From Chitinophaga japonensis (lineage in GTDB: Bacteria; Bacteroidota; Bacteroidia; Chitinophagales; Chitinophagaceae): 64,000 nt of DNA. Under the pieces are notes generated by a model that saw only the letters and a list, made by a program, of their open reading frames with translations, had not been told where the DNA came from and did not search any database. Within the stretch, counting starts at the first letter, position 1. Every line of letters starts with the position of its first letter. The DNA is taken from NCBI RefSeq assembly GCF_007830125.1, contig NZ_VLLG01000003.1:1505115-1569114 (forward strand), in the 5' to 3' direction. Of this stretch, positions 54,384 to 62,518 are shown in pieces. The translations under genes were made by a program, and so were the position numbers.

Positions 54384-55112
54384 CTATCGTAACAACATGT
54401 ACAGCCCTGCCGCGAGCGCACCGCCGGCCAGCGGCCCCAATACTGGTACCCATGCGTAGCCCCAGTCGCTGCCGCTTTTGCCTTTTATGGGCAGCAGCGC
54501 GTGCATGATACGGGGCCCCAGGTCCCTGGCCGGGTTAATGGCGTAGCCGGTAGTGCCGCCCAGTGAAAGCCCGATGGACCATACCAGGAAAGCAACCGGC
54601 ACGGCGCCCAGCGAGCCAAGCCCTACCGGCGTTTTTTCCGGCCCTATCTCTGCGTTGGTGAAATAAAAAATGGTGAACAGCAGCACGAAGGTGCCCGTTA
54701 CTTCGCAGATGAAATTCCTGGACATTCTACGTATAGCCGGCTCCGTGCAGAACACGGCGCGCTGCAGGCCGGTGTCGGGTGTTTCATCCAGGTGGTCCTT
54801 ATAGTTGAGCCATACCAGGAAAGTGCCCGTCATGGCGCCCAGCATCTGGGCAAGGATGAAGAAGGGGACCTGTCCCCAGTCAAACTTGCCGGCCAGGGCC
54901 AGGGCTACGGTTACAGCGGGGTTGATATGCGCGCCGCTGTAAGGGCCTGCCAGCACCACGCCTACAAATACGGCGAGGCCCCAGCCGGTGGTGATCACGA
55001 TCCATCCGCCGCTGTTGCCTTTGGTCTTATTGAGCACTACGTTGGCCACTACGCCGTTGCCCAGCAACAGGAGCAGGGTGGTGCCCAGGAATTCCGCTAA
55101 ATATGGGTGCAT
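54384..55112 (-). CDS. glpF: Glycerol uptake facilitator
   Basis: This 242-residue inner-membrane channel of the MIP family has six helices and two NPA boxes, SGAHINPAVTV (Asn64) and YAINPARDLGPR (Asn193). The Asp197 after the second NPA-Arg (NPARD) is the mark of aquaglyceroporins rather than water-only aquaporins. It would let glycerol diffuse into the cell, where the kinase encoded 40 bp upstream traps it. The order glpD-glpK-glpF is on one strand. Confidence 0.94.
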   Translation of the reverse strand: MHPYLAEFLGTTLLLLLGNGVVANVVLNKTKGNSGGWIVITTGWGLAVFVGVVLAGPYSGAHINPAVTVALALAGKFDWGQVPFFILAQMLGAMTGTFLVWLNYKDHLDETPDTGLQRAVFCTEPAIRRMSRNFICEVTGTFVLLFTIFYFTNAEIGPEKTPVGLGSLGAVPVAFLVWSIGLSLGGTTGYAINPARDLGPRIMHALLPIKGKSGSDWGYAWVPVLGPLAGGALAAGLYMLLR

Positions 55113-55152
55113 GATATTTGGTTGAGTTAAATATTGGATTTAAGCGATGTTA

Positions 55153-56646
55153 TCAGTTAGCCGCCCAGCTTTTGGCCGCTTTTACGGCTTTGTTCCACCC
55201 GTTGATCCATTCCTCGCGGCCGTTCTGCGCGGTGTCCGGCTCAAAGTATTTATCCACCTGCCACTGGCTGCGTATCTCTTCCAGGTCTTTCCAGTAGCCG
55301 GTAGCCAGCCCTGCCAGGTAAGCGGCGCCCATGGCGGTGGTTTCCGTGATGCGCGGCCTTACCACTTTAGTATGCAGGATGTCTGCCTGGAACTGCATCA
55401 GCAGGTTATTGCCGGTAGCGCCGCCGTCTACACGCAGCTCTTTGATGTGCATGTTAGCATCCGCTTCCATGGCGCGCAATACTTCCATGGTCTGGTAGGC
55501 GATACTTTCCAGCGCAGCCCGTGCAATGTGCGCGGCGGTGGTGCCGCGGGTCATGCCTACCAGGGTGCCGCGTGCGTGCTGCTCCCAGTGCGGTGCGCCC
55601 AGCCCGGCAAAGGCCGGCACCAGGTATACGCCTTCATTCTGCGGGGCGCGGGCGGCCAGCGCTTCCACTTCTGCGGAAGTGCGGATGATGCCCAGGCCGT
55701 CGCGCAGCCACTGTACAATAGCGCCCGCTATAAAGATGCTGCCTTCCAGTGCATATTGCACTTCGCCGTTCACCTTCCAGGCAATGGTGGTGAGCAGGTT
55801 ATTCTTGCTGAGTATGGGCTGGTTGCCAATGTTCATCAGCATAAAGCAGCCGGTGCCGTAGGTGTTCTTTACCATCCCGGGCGTGGTGCACATCTGCCCG
55901 AAAAGCGCGGCATGCTGATCGCCGGCGATACCGGCAATGGGCAGCGTTGCGGAGAACAGGCCTGGTGCGGTATGGCCGCATACCTCGCTGGACTGCTTTA
56001 CTTCGGGTAGCATGGAGGCCGGTATGTCCAGCAACTGCAGCAGTTCGGCGTCCCACTGCTGCGTGTGAATGTTGAACAGCATGGTGCGGGCGGCATTGGT
56101 AATGTCGGTAGCATGCACCTTTCCATGCGTAAGGTTCCACACCAGCCAGGCATCTACGGTGCCGAATGCGAGCTGGCCCCTGGCCGCGCGGTCGCGTGCG
56201 CCGGGCACATTGTCCAGTATCCATTTCACTTTGGTGCCGGAGAAATAGGAGTCGATCACCAGCCCGGTTTTTTCACGGATCATCTTTTCGTGGCCGGCAG
56301 CTTTCAGGCTGTCGCAATAAGCGGCGGTGCGGCGGTCCTGCCACACGATGGCGTTATGCACCGGTTTGCCGGTTTCGCGGTCCCATACAATGGCCGTTTC
56401 CCGCTGGTTGGTGATGCCAATGGCGGCAATATGGGCGCTTTCCAGGCCGGCTTTGGCCATGGCCTCGGTAGCTACGCTGATCTGGCTGCTCCAGATCTCT
56501 GCCGGGTCATGCTCTACCCATCCGGGTGCAGGAAAATGCTGGGTGAATTCTTTTTGCGCGATGGCTACAATCGCGCCTGATCTGTCAAACAGGATAGCCC
56601 TGGAGCTGGTGGTGCCCTGGTCCAGCGCCATAATGTATTTGTTCAT
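55153..56646 (-). CDS. glpK: Glycerol kinase
   Basis: This 497-residue FGGY-family kinase begins at ATG 56646 ([21 protein letters not shown]), preferred over an in-frame TTG at 56664. The phosphate-binding DQGTTSS loop, the glycerol-binding region [14 protein letters not shown] with NQRET, the central [13 protein letters not shown], and the C-terminal FGGY signature ([22 protein letters not shown]) are present. It converts glycerol and ATP to glycerol 3-phosphate in the cytoplasm. Length is normal for bacterial GlpK. The gene is separated from glpD by a gap filled with a MITE-like palindrome that sits 45 bp before its start codon. Confidence 0.97.
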   Translation of the reverse strand: MNKYIMALDQGTTSSRAILFDRSGAIVAIAQKEFTQHFPAPGWVEHDPAEIWSSQISVATEAMAKAGLESAHIAAIGITNQRETAIVWDRETGKPVHNAIVWQDRRTAAYCDSLKAAGHEKMIREKTGLVIDSYFSGTKVKWILDNVPGARDRAARGQLAFGTVDAWLVWNLTHGKVHATDITNAARTMLFNIHTQQWDAELLQLLDIPASMLPEVKQSSEVCGHTAPGLFSATLPIAGIAGDQHAALFGQMCTTPGMVKNTYGTGCFMLMNIGNQPILSKNNLLTTIAWKVNGEVQYALEGSIFIAGAIVQWLRDGLGIIRTSAEVEALAARAPQNEGVYLVPAFAGLGAPHWEQHARGTLVGMTRGTTAAHIARAALESIAYQTMEVLRAMEADANMHIKELRVDGGATGNNLLMQFQADILHTKVVRPRITETTAMGAAYLAGLATGYWKDLEEIRSQWQVDKYFEPDTAQNGREEWINGWNKAVKAAKSWAAN

Positions 56647-56690
56647 GTTTTCCTTTTTTATCAACGTGGACGTTCGTTTTTCGTTTATGT

Positions 56691-56852
56691 TAGTGTCGTG
56701 TCAACCATGCTCTTTCGCACCAGGTCTTGTTTTTTTTGCCCCTGGCTGCTTTAAAAAATGTTCACGTAGTCCCCGCTATGCTCACATTTTTTGCATTGCC
56801 CGGAAAAAAATAACGGCGACTTATGCGAAATTTCATGGTTGACATGACACTA
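56691..56852. mobile_element. 162-bp MITE-like palindromic element between glpD and glpK
   Basis: Terminal inverted repeats of 29 bp lie at 56691-56719 and 56824-56852 and match at 25 of 29 positions. Each end is TAGTGTCRTGTCAACCATG, with TA at both outer edges, as expected for a Tc1/IS630-type insertion at TA. The interior also folds as an imperfect palindrome, so the whole element can form one long hairpin. It contains no gene. The right end supplies the TAG stop codon of glpD. Confidence 0.7.
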
Positions 56853-58460
56853 GGTGTTTAGTTGATGTGGTGTTTTGGTATCGTTGTGAATGCCTGTTAA
56901 AAGATAATGTTGTGCTACGGCGTTGAATGCCTGTACCTGTTCCTGCTGCCAGGCATCATCTTTTTCCAGCTCTGCCGCCATCAGTGCCGCTACCTGCGGC
57001 GCCATGCCGATGGCGGCCTGCGCATCCAGGAACAGCGCGCGCATGCGGCGGGCCAGCACATCTTCCACGGTGCGCGCCATTTCGTGGCGCACGGCCCATA
57101 TAACCTGCGCTTTGATATAGGGCAGGCGGGCATGCAGCGGGGCTTTCAGCTCCGGGTGCTTTAATGTCAGCGCCTGCAGCAGCGGCGCGTCGCTGCCGTA
57201 CACGTCCAGCGGAGCAGCGGTAGAAGGCTGCGGCAGGTACCCGTGTATGCGCAGCGTTTTGGTGCGGCATGCTGCGGCCGGCAACCCGCCGGTTTTCACG
57301 GCCTCGTTCACGGTGTCTTCCGCCATGCGCCGGAAGGTGGTCCATTTGCCGCCGGTAATGGTGATCAGGCCGGAGGGCGCTGTGATGATCTTGTGGCTGC
57401 GGGATATTTCCTTGGTGCTGCCCGTGCTTTTCTGCGGCGCGGCCAGCGGGCGCAGGCCGGCAAATACGCTCAATACATCTGCCCGGGCAGGCGGCCGGGA
57501 AAGGTAGCGGGCCGCGGTCCCTAAAATAAAATCTATCTCCGTTTCCAGCGCTACCGGCTCCATGCTGTGCTCGTCCAGCGGGGTGTCGGTAGTGCCCAGC
57601 AATACTTTGTTATGCCAGGGTACGGCAAACAGCACGCGGCCGTCGTCCGTTTTCGGGATCATGATGGCGCTGCTGCTTTGCAGGAAGGAGCGGTCCAGCA
57701 CTACGTGCACGCCCTGGCTGGGCTTCACCAGGCGGCGTGCGCCGGGGTTGTCCAGTTGCAGAATCTCGTCCACGAATACGCCGGTGGCGTTGATCACGGT
57801 TTTTGCAGGCAGGGTATAGGTAAGGCCGGTTTCCAGGTCCTTTGCCACCACGCCGCTTAGTTGGCCGTCCGGGTGTTTTTCCAGCCCGGTCACTTTGAAA
57901 TAGTTCAGCAGCATGGCCCCGTTCTCTGCAGCGGTCTGCGCTATGTTCACCGCCAGCCGGGCATCGTCAAACTGCCCGTCGTGGTACACAATACCGCCTT
58001 TCAATCCCTGGCGGCGGATGGTGGGCAGCTTTTCCTGCACTTCGCGGCTGCCGATGTGCCGGGAACGCCCCAGGCTGAGGCGGCCGGAAAGCAGGTCGTA
58101 CAGCTTCAGCCCGATGGTGTAAAACGGGCCCTGCCACCAGGTATATTGCGGGATGATAAAATCCTGGTTATGCGCCAGGTGCGGGGCATTGGCCAGCAAA
58201 AGCCCTCTTTCGTACAGGGCTTCCCGTACCAGGGCCACGTCGCCCTGCGCCAGGTAGCGCACACCGCCGTGCACCAGCTTGGTGCTGCGGCTGGAAGTGC
58301 CTTTGGCAAAGTCCGCCTGCTCCAGCAGCAGGGTTTTGTAACCCCTGGTAGCGGCGTCCATGGCAATACCCAGGCCGGTAGCGCCGCCCCCGATAATGAT
58401 CATGTCCCATACCTGGTCAGGCGCGTTGGAAATAGTTGCGATGTATGCGCTTCTGTTCAT
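56850..58460 (-). CDS. glpD: Aerobic glycerol-3-phosphate dehydrogenase
   Basis: This 536-residue FAD enzyme starts at ATG 58460 (MNRSAYIATISNAPD); the longer open frame to 58598 encodes a tyrosine-rich stretch from promoter DNA. The FAD-binding motif WDMIIIGGGATGLGIAMDAA is followed by GTSSRSTKLVHGGVRYLAQGD, characteristic of GlpD/GlpA. Later LRPLAAP and ITGGKWTTFRRMAEDTV complete the FAD domain and the C-terminal DAO_C-like cap ends at about 510. It oxidises glycerol 3-phosphate to dihydroxyacetone phosphate at the inner membrane and passes electrons to quinone. The stop codon TAG is contributed by the MITE-like element. It is divergent from a DeoR/GlpR-type regulator. Confidence 0.95.
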   Translation of the reverse strand: MNRSAYIATISNAPDQVWDMIIIGGGATGLGIAMDAATRGYKTLLLEQADFAKGTSSRSTKLVHGGVRYLAQGDVALVREALYERGLLLANAPHLAHNQDFIIPQYTWWQGPFYTIGLKLYDLLSGRLSLGRSRHIGSREVQEKLPTIRRQGLKGGIVYHDGQFDDARLAVNIAQTAAENGAMLLNYFKVTGLEKHPDGQLSGVVAKDLETGLTYTLPAKTVINATGVFVDEILQLDNPGARRLVKPSQGVHVVLDRSFLQSSSAIMIPKTDDGRVLFAVPWHNKVLLGTTDTPLDEHSMEPVALETEIDFILGTAARYLSRPPARADVLSVFAGLRPLAAPQKSTGSTKEISRSHKIITAPSGLITITGGKWTTFRRMAEDTVNEAVKTGGLPAAACRTKTLRIHGYLPQPSTAAPLDVYGSDAPLLQALTLKHPELKAPLHARLPYIKAQVIWAVRHEMARTVEDVLARRMRALFLDAQAAIGMAPQVAALMAAELEKDDAWQQEQVQAFNAVAQHYLLTGIHNDTKTPHQLNT

Positions 58461-58509
58461 TTGACGGTCTTGTGGCTTTTGAATGCTTTCAATTTGTTTA
58501 TTTTCGCTA

Positions 58510-58517
58510 CAAATATA
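58510..58517 (-). promoter_or_regulatory. Putative -7 element of the glpD promoter
   Basis: TATATTTG on the minus strand fits TAnnTTTG, about 50 bp before the glpD start. A TTTG 24 bp further upstream is a possible -33 element with slightly long spacing. Confidence 0.55.
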
Positions 58518-58616
58518 AAAGTAAAGCCAATAAATAGAAACCAAAGTATAAAATAATATGAAAAAGTAAAAATATTTTGTTTCAGCGGGATGAAGCAACC
58601 CTGTATATTTTCAATA

Positions 58617-58631
58617 AATTGAAATTCAATT
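58617..58631. promoter_or_regulatory. AATTGAA/TTCAATT palindrome, candidate operator
   Basis: AATTGAA (58617-58623) and TTCAATT (58625-58631) flank one base. It overlaps the region just upstream of the regulator -7 element, a suitable place for autoregulation by a DeoR-type protein. Confidence 0.45.
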
Positions 58632-58636
58632 ATTTG

Positions 58637-58644
58637 TATTTTTG
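58637..58644 (+). promoter_or_regulatory. Putative -7 element of the DeoR-type regulator gene
   Basis: TATTTTTG fits TAnnTTTG. It would give a leader of about 150 nt. Confidence 0.45.
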
Positions 58645-58800
58645 CCGCGATGGAAATATTTACATTGCCGGTTTCAGATGTATTTCTTTTCCCGGGATAC
58701 GGGGTGTCCTGCTGAAGGAAAATGAAAGCAAGTGCAGGGATATAATGGCAAGTGAAAATTTCTCTTGCCAACAGGTTGTAATACGTTAATTTTATGCAAT

Positions 58801-59571
58801 ATGTCTATGATCAATATCGCAGAACGCCATAAGTTCATCCTGGATAAACTGCAGGAAAAGGGCTACGTGAGCGTGGTGGACCTGTGCCGCGACCTGGATG
58901 TGTCCGGCGTGACCATCCGCAAGGACCTGAAACTGCTGGAGGACCGGGCGCTGTTGTTCCGCTCCCATGGCGGCGCCACGCTCAACAATCCTTATACCAA
59001 CGACAAGCCCGTCAACGAGAAGGAGAAGATCCGTCGTGATGAGAAGAACAGCATCGGGCAGGCGGCTGCCGCGCTGATAGCGCCCAATGACGCCATCATC
59101 ATTGCTTCCGGCACCACCGTGCTGGCGCTGGCGCGAAGCATTCATCCCAAAGGGCACCTGACCGTTATTACCGCTGCGCTGAACGTAGCGCTGGAACTGC
59201 TGCGCTACCCGGAAATAGAAGTGATACAACTGGGGGGCCTGCTCCGCAACAGTTCTTCTTCCGTAACCGGGCCTTACGCGGAAAAGATACTGGAAGACTT
59301 TTCCTGCAGCAAGCTGTTCCTGGGCGTGGACGGTATTGACCTGGAGTTTGGCCTGACCACCACCAATATCATGGAAGCCCACCTGAACCAGAAAATGATC
59401 GCCACTGTGCAAAAGACCATCGTGCTGGCAGACGCCAGCAAATTCGGCAAAAGAGGTTTCGGCCGCATTTGCGGGCTGGAAGAGGTGGACGAGGTGATCA
59501 CGGACAAAGGCATTTCCGATCACACTGTAAAAGCGATGGAGGAGATGGGGATCAAGGTGACGATCGTATAA
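58801..59571 (+). CDS. DeoR/GlpR family transcriptional regulator
   Basis: This 256-residue protein has an N-terminal winged helix-turn-helix (about residues 6-60, RHKFILDKLQEKGYVSVVDLC, VSGVTIRKDLKLLEDRALLFRSHGGA). The C-terminal sugar-phosphate sensor domain (about 75-235) includes IIIASGTTVLALAR, VIQLGGLLRNSSSSVTGP and KLFLGVDGID. DeoR-family proteins are repressors released by a sugar phosphate. Its place, divergent from glpD, makes glycerol 3-phosphate the likely inducer, as for E. coli GlpR. ATG 58801 was chosen; 58807 is possible. It converges on the SMP-30-like gene with a 3-bp gap. Confidence 0.9.
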   Translation: MSMINIAERHKFILDKLQEKGYVSVVDLCRDLDVSGVTIRKDLKLLEDRALLFRSHGGATLNNPYTNDKPVNEKEKIRRDEKNSIGQAAAALIAPNDAIIIASGTTVLALARSIHPKGHLTVITAALNVALELLRYPEIEVIQLGGLLRNSSSSVTGPYAEKILEDFSCSKLFLGVDGIDLEFGLTTTNIMEAHLNQKMIATVQKTIVLADASKFGKRGFGRICGLEEVDEVITDKGISDHTVKAMEEMGIKVTIV

Positions 59572-59574
59572 GCG

Positions 59575-60498
59575 CTACTCCGCGCGTTTCACTTTCATCT
59601 GCAGCGTATACACGGCTTTGGAGGCGGTAATGAACAGCGTATGGCCGTCCTTTCCGCCAAAGCATACATTGGCCGTCCAGTCCGGCGACACCGGGATATT
59701 TCCCAGCTTATTGCCGGCAGGGTCATAGATCGTGACGCCGCGGCCGGTAAGGTACAGGTTGCCTTCATTGTCCAGCGTCATCCCATCGGAGCCCTGGGAT
59801 ACGAACAATTGCCGCTCACCGAGGCGGCCATCCGCCTGTATGCGGTATTTATAGGTTTTGTCGCCCTGGATATCCGCCACATACAGGTACCGGCCGTCCG
59901 GCGTACCTACGATGCCGTTAGGCTTTTCCAGTTGGTCCTCCACAATGATCGCTTCCTTTGCTCCTTTTGGCAGGTAGTACACCCGCTGTTCCTTAATTTC
60001 CGGTTCGGTACGGTCCCAGTAGTCGCGCTGGTAGTAGGGATCGGTAAAGTAAATGCCGCCTTTGGCATCTATCCACAGGTCATTGGGGCCGTTGAGACGG
60101 CGGCCCTGGAAGTCGCGCAGCAGCACGGTCACTTTTTTGTCCGGGCTGATGGACCATAGCTCATCCTTCTCATCTGCGCAGCTCACCAGGTTGCCTTCAG
60201 GATCAAAATACATCCCGTTGGAGCGGCCTGAAGGCTCCATGTACAGGGAAAGCTGTCCCTGCGTATCAAACTTCCATATCCTGTTATTGGGCTGATCGGT
60301 AAAATAGATATTCCCGGCTTTATCGGCGGCCGGCCCTTCCGTGAAGGCAAACCGGCGGGATACTTCGTGCAGGGTGGCGCCCGGCGCCACTGCAGCAATG
60401 GCGCTAAGTTCCGTGGTATTATGTTCCTGGCTGAAAGCGTGCATGGATATTGTTAAAAAGGTGATCAACAGTAACCCGGCATAGCGGTATTTGTTCAT
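59575..60498 (-). CDS. Secreted SMP-30/gluconolactonase-like protein
   Basis: This 307-residue protein begins at ATG 60498 with a signal peptide (about 1-23, MNKYRYAGLLLITFLTISMHA). The six-bladed propeller of the SMP-30/LRE family shows FTEGPAADKAGNIYFTDQPNNRIW, GMYFDPEGNLVSCADE, LNGPNDLWIDAKGGIYFTDPYY and EKPNGIVGTPDGRYLYVAD. These give the expected calcium-binding Glu, Asn and Asp residues. Family members are lactonases, for example gluconolactonase, acting here in the periplasm. The divergent PfkB kinase gene suggests a sugar-acid or sugar pathway, but no substrate is shown by the sequence. Confidence 0.9.
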   Translation of the reverse strand: MNKYRYAGLLLITFLTISMHAFSQEHNTTELSAIAAVAPGATLHEVSRRFAFTEGPAADKAGNIYFTDQPNNRIWKFDTQGQLSLYMEPSGRSNGMYFDPEGNLVSCADEKDELWSISPDKKVTVLLRDFQGRRLNGPNDLWIDAKGGIYFTDPYYQRDYWDRTEPEIKEQRVYYLPKGAKEAIIVEDQLEKPNGIVGTPDGRYLYVADIQGDKTYKYRIQADGRLGERQLFVSQGSDGMTLDNEGNLYLTGRGVTIYDPAGNKLGNIPVSPDWTANVCFGGKDGHTLFITASKAVYTLQMKVKRAE

Positions 60499-60531
60499 GT
60501 AGCGGAATTTTAGGTCAGTGGTCTGTATGCG

Positions 60532-60560
60532 CAAATATAGTTCCAACCCGCAGATATTTG
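60532..60560. promoter_or_regulatory. Divergent promoter/operator region of SMP-30-like and PfkB genes
   Basis: A minus-strand -7 element TATATTTG (60532-60539) lies 34 bp before the SMP-30-like start. CAAATAT (60532-60538) and ATATTTG (60554-60560) form inverted half-sites two helical turns apart, a possible operator overlapping the promoter. Confidence 0.45.
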
Positions 60561-60592
60561 TGGAAAATAGGCATTCTATGTGAGTTATTAGC

Positions 60593-60600
60593 TACATTTG
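60593..60600 (+). promoter_or_regulatory. Putative -7 element of the PfkB kinase gene
   Basis: TACATTTG fits TAnnTTTG, 45 bp before the ATG at 60645. No good -33 element was seen. Confidence 0.45.
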
Positions 60601-60644
60601 TAATTTGTTTGGCATTGTCACACTCAATCTTATTTAATCAACGC

Positions 60645-61538
60645 ATGTACGATATTTGTTGTGTAGGGCATATCACGCTTGACAAGGTGGTGACCACCCG
60701 GTCTACTGTGCATATGGCGGGAGGCACCTCCTTTTATTTTTCCAACGCCATCCGTAAGATGGATGTAAGCTATGCGCTGGTGACCGCCCTCGGCGCCGGC
60801 GAAATGCACGTAGTGGACGAGCTGCGTGCCAATGGTATTGCCGTGAAAGCGCTGCCCAGCGCCCATACCGTTTATTTCGAGAACATTTATTCGGAGAACC
60901 AGGACCACCGTACGCAGCGGGTGCTGCAGGAGGCGGACCCTTTTACCGCAGCGCAACTGCAGGACGTAGCTGCTAAAATCTATCACCTGGGCCCCTTGCT
61001 GGCCGGCGATATACCGGTAGAGTTGATCCGTGCGCTGGCGGCCAAAGGCCGGGTATCCCTGGATGTGCAGGGCTACCTGCGCAAGGTGGAAAACAGGCAG
61101 GTGCGCGCCATTGACTGGCCTGCCAAGCAGGAGGCCCTGCAGTACGTGGACATCCTGAAGGCCAATGAGTCTGAAATGGAAGTGCTTACCGGCCACCGGG
61201 ATGTGCGCAAGGGTGCGCAGGAGCTGTTTGACCGGGGCGTAAAGGAAGTGGTGATCACCCTGGGCAGCATGGGCTCCGTGATCTACAACGGCCGTACATT
61301 TTATAATATCCCTGCCTATGTGCCTGCGGCTGTGATAGATGCTACCGGCTGCGGCGATACTTATATGGCCGGCTACCTGTACCGGCGCATTAAAGGCGAT
61401 TCGCTGCAGGCTGCGGCGGAGTTTGCGGCTGCCATGGCTACGCTCAAGATCGGCGCTTCCGGGCCGTTCACCGGCGCCCAGGCAGATGTAATGGCCCTGC
61501 TGGCCGACAGCGAAAAACAGATGGTGCTGCCGGAATAA
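60645..61538 (+). CDS. PfkB family carbohydrate kinase
   Basis: This 297-residue protein starts at ATG 60645 (MYDICCVGHITLDKV); a longer open frame begins in the promoter. The ribokinase fold is shown by MAGGTSFYFSNAIRKM, LVTALGAGEMH, a KANESEMEVLTG segment and the C-terminal PfkB signature DATGCGDTYMAGYLY with catalytic Asp238 and the anion hole GCGD. PfkB kinases phosphorylate ribose, fructose, adenosine, inositol or similar sugars. The N-terminal GGxxxNxA sugar-binding pattern is changed to GGTSFYFSNA, as in some divergent members, so specificity is unclear. The AraC regulator gene follows after 39 bp. Confidence 0.9.
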   Translation: MYDICCVGHITLDKVVTTRSTVHMAGGTSFYFSNAIRKMDVSYALVTALGAGEMHVVDELRANGIAVKALPSAHTVYFENIYSENQDHRTQRVLQEADPFTAAQLQDVAAKIYHLGPLLAGDIPVELIRALAAKGRVSLDVQGYLRKVENRQVRAIDWPAKQEALQYVDILKANESEMEVLTGHRDVRKGAQELFDRGVKEVVITLGSMGSVIYNGRTFYNIPAYVPAAVIDATGCGDTYMAGYLYRRIKGDSLQAAAEFAAAMATLKIGASGPFTGAQADVMALLADSEKQMVLPE

Positions 61539-61577
61539 CCCGCCTCTTACTAATTTAGCAGTTGTAAAAGCGCCTTT

Positions 61578-62450
61578 ATGCTGGACCAGACCAAACTGCT
61601 GGATAGTTTAAAACAACATCATCATTTATCCATACGGGTAACGGTAAACTGCAATGTCCAGGTGCCTGCCAACATCTACCGGCAGCTCCTGACGCCGCAC
61701 CGCAGCCTGCACTATGTGTTCATACTGGTAATGCAGGGGAAGTCTGTGCATACCGTAGATATGGAGACTGTTACCGTACATGCAGGACAATTGCTTTTTG
61801 TGCTGCCGCACCAGGCCCACCTGGTAGCGCCCAGGGAAAGCAGCATCAGCTATTTTACACTCAATTTTGATGAGCGCTGCCTGTCATTGTTGCCCAAACC
61901 TTTCCAGTTCCTTTTAAATCCACTGCATAACCAACTCCTTACCTTTGATGAAAGCACCCTGCAAAGGGTGCGCGCGCATTTTGAAATGCTGTCGCAACTG
62001 CTGGCGGAGCCGGACATGGATACGGACCTGGTGCTGGCTAACCTGAATACCCTGCTTACAGAATTGAACCGCACCTACGTAGCCAACCACAAAAAAGGGA
62101 AGGATGCGGACGGCCACCTGTCCAAATTCATTGCATTCAAAATGCTGGTGGAAGCCGAGTTCATGGAGCAGCCGGCCATACAGGCCATCGCCATCCGGCT
62201 GTCGCTTACCACTAACAGCCTTTACAGTATTGTGAAACACTACTCGGGCCTGTCTCCCAAAGCGTTCATCATTCAGCGCCTGATGGTGGAAGCGCAGCGC
62301 CGCCTGTACTATTCAGAAACATCCGCCAAAACCCTGGCCTATGAGCTGGGCTTCAGCGATCCCGGCTACTTCTCCCGCCTGTTCAGGAAAAGCACCGGCA
62401 AAAGCATTACGCATTTTGTAAAGGAAGTGCAGGATTTGTCTGGCAATTAA
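61578..62450 (+). CDS. AraC family transcriptional regulator
   Basis: This 290-residue protein has an N-terminal cupin-like ligand domain (about 1-150) including MQGKSVHTVDMETVTVHAGQLLFVLPHQAHLV. A linker and a C-terminal AraC-type double helix-turn-helix (about 185-285) follow, with IQAIAIRLSLTTNSLYSIVKHYSGLSPKAFI and YELGFSDPGYFSRLFRKSTGKS. The ligand is unknown. It lies between the PfkB kinase gene and the dehydrogenase gene in the same direction, so it may control either. Confidence 0.92.
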   Translation: MLDQTKLLDSLKQHHHLSIRVTVNCNVQVPANIYRQLLTPHRSLHYVFILVMQGKSVHTVDMETVTVHAGQLLFVLPHQAHLVAPRESSISYFTLNFDERCLSLLPKPFQFLLNPLHNQLLTFDESTLQRVRAHFEMLSQLLAEPDMDTDLVLANLNTLLTELNRTYVANHKKGKDADGHLSKFIAFKMLVEAEFMEQPAIQAIAIRLSLTTNSLYSIVKHYSGLSPKAFIIQRLMVEAQRRLYYSETSAKTLAYELGFSDPGYFSRLFRKSTGKSITHFVKEVQDLSGN

Positions 62451-62518
62451 AGTGATTTGTCCCACCCCTTCAGATGGCCGTTGATGAATTTTGTGGTCAC
62501 CAACAAATTCATCATCAT

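Larger units (their letters stand above)
58461..58800. promoter_or_regulatory. 340-bp divergent regulatory region of glpD and the DeoR-type regulator
   Basis: This AT-rich gap holds no gene. It contains one -7-like element on each strand and a short palindrome, described separately. The first 150 bp on the regulator side form an untranslated leader in which I see no clear RNA structure. Confidence 0.75.

Noticed and set aside
58461..58598. Longer glpD start with a tyrosine-rich N-terminus
   Set aside because: The extra stretch covers the promoter region and the FAD domain begins normally after ATG 58460.
58650..58715. 21-codon frame in the leader of the DeoR-type regulator
   Set aside because: Its ATG lies only 6 bp after the -7 element, and it shows no recognised motif; probably chance.
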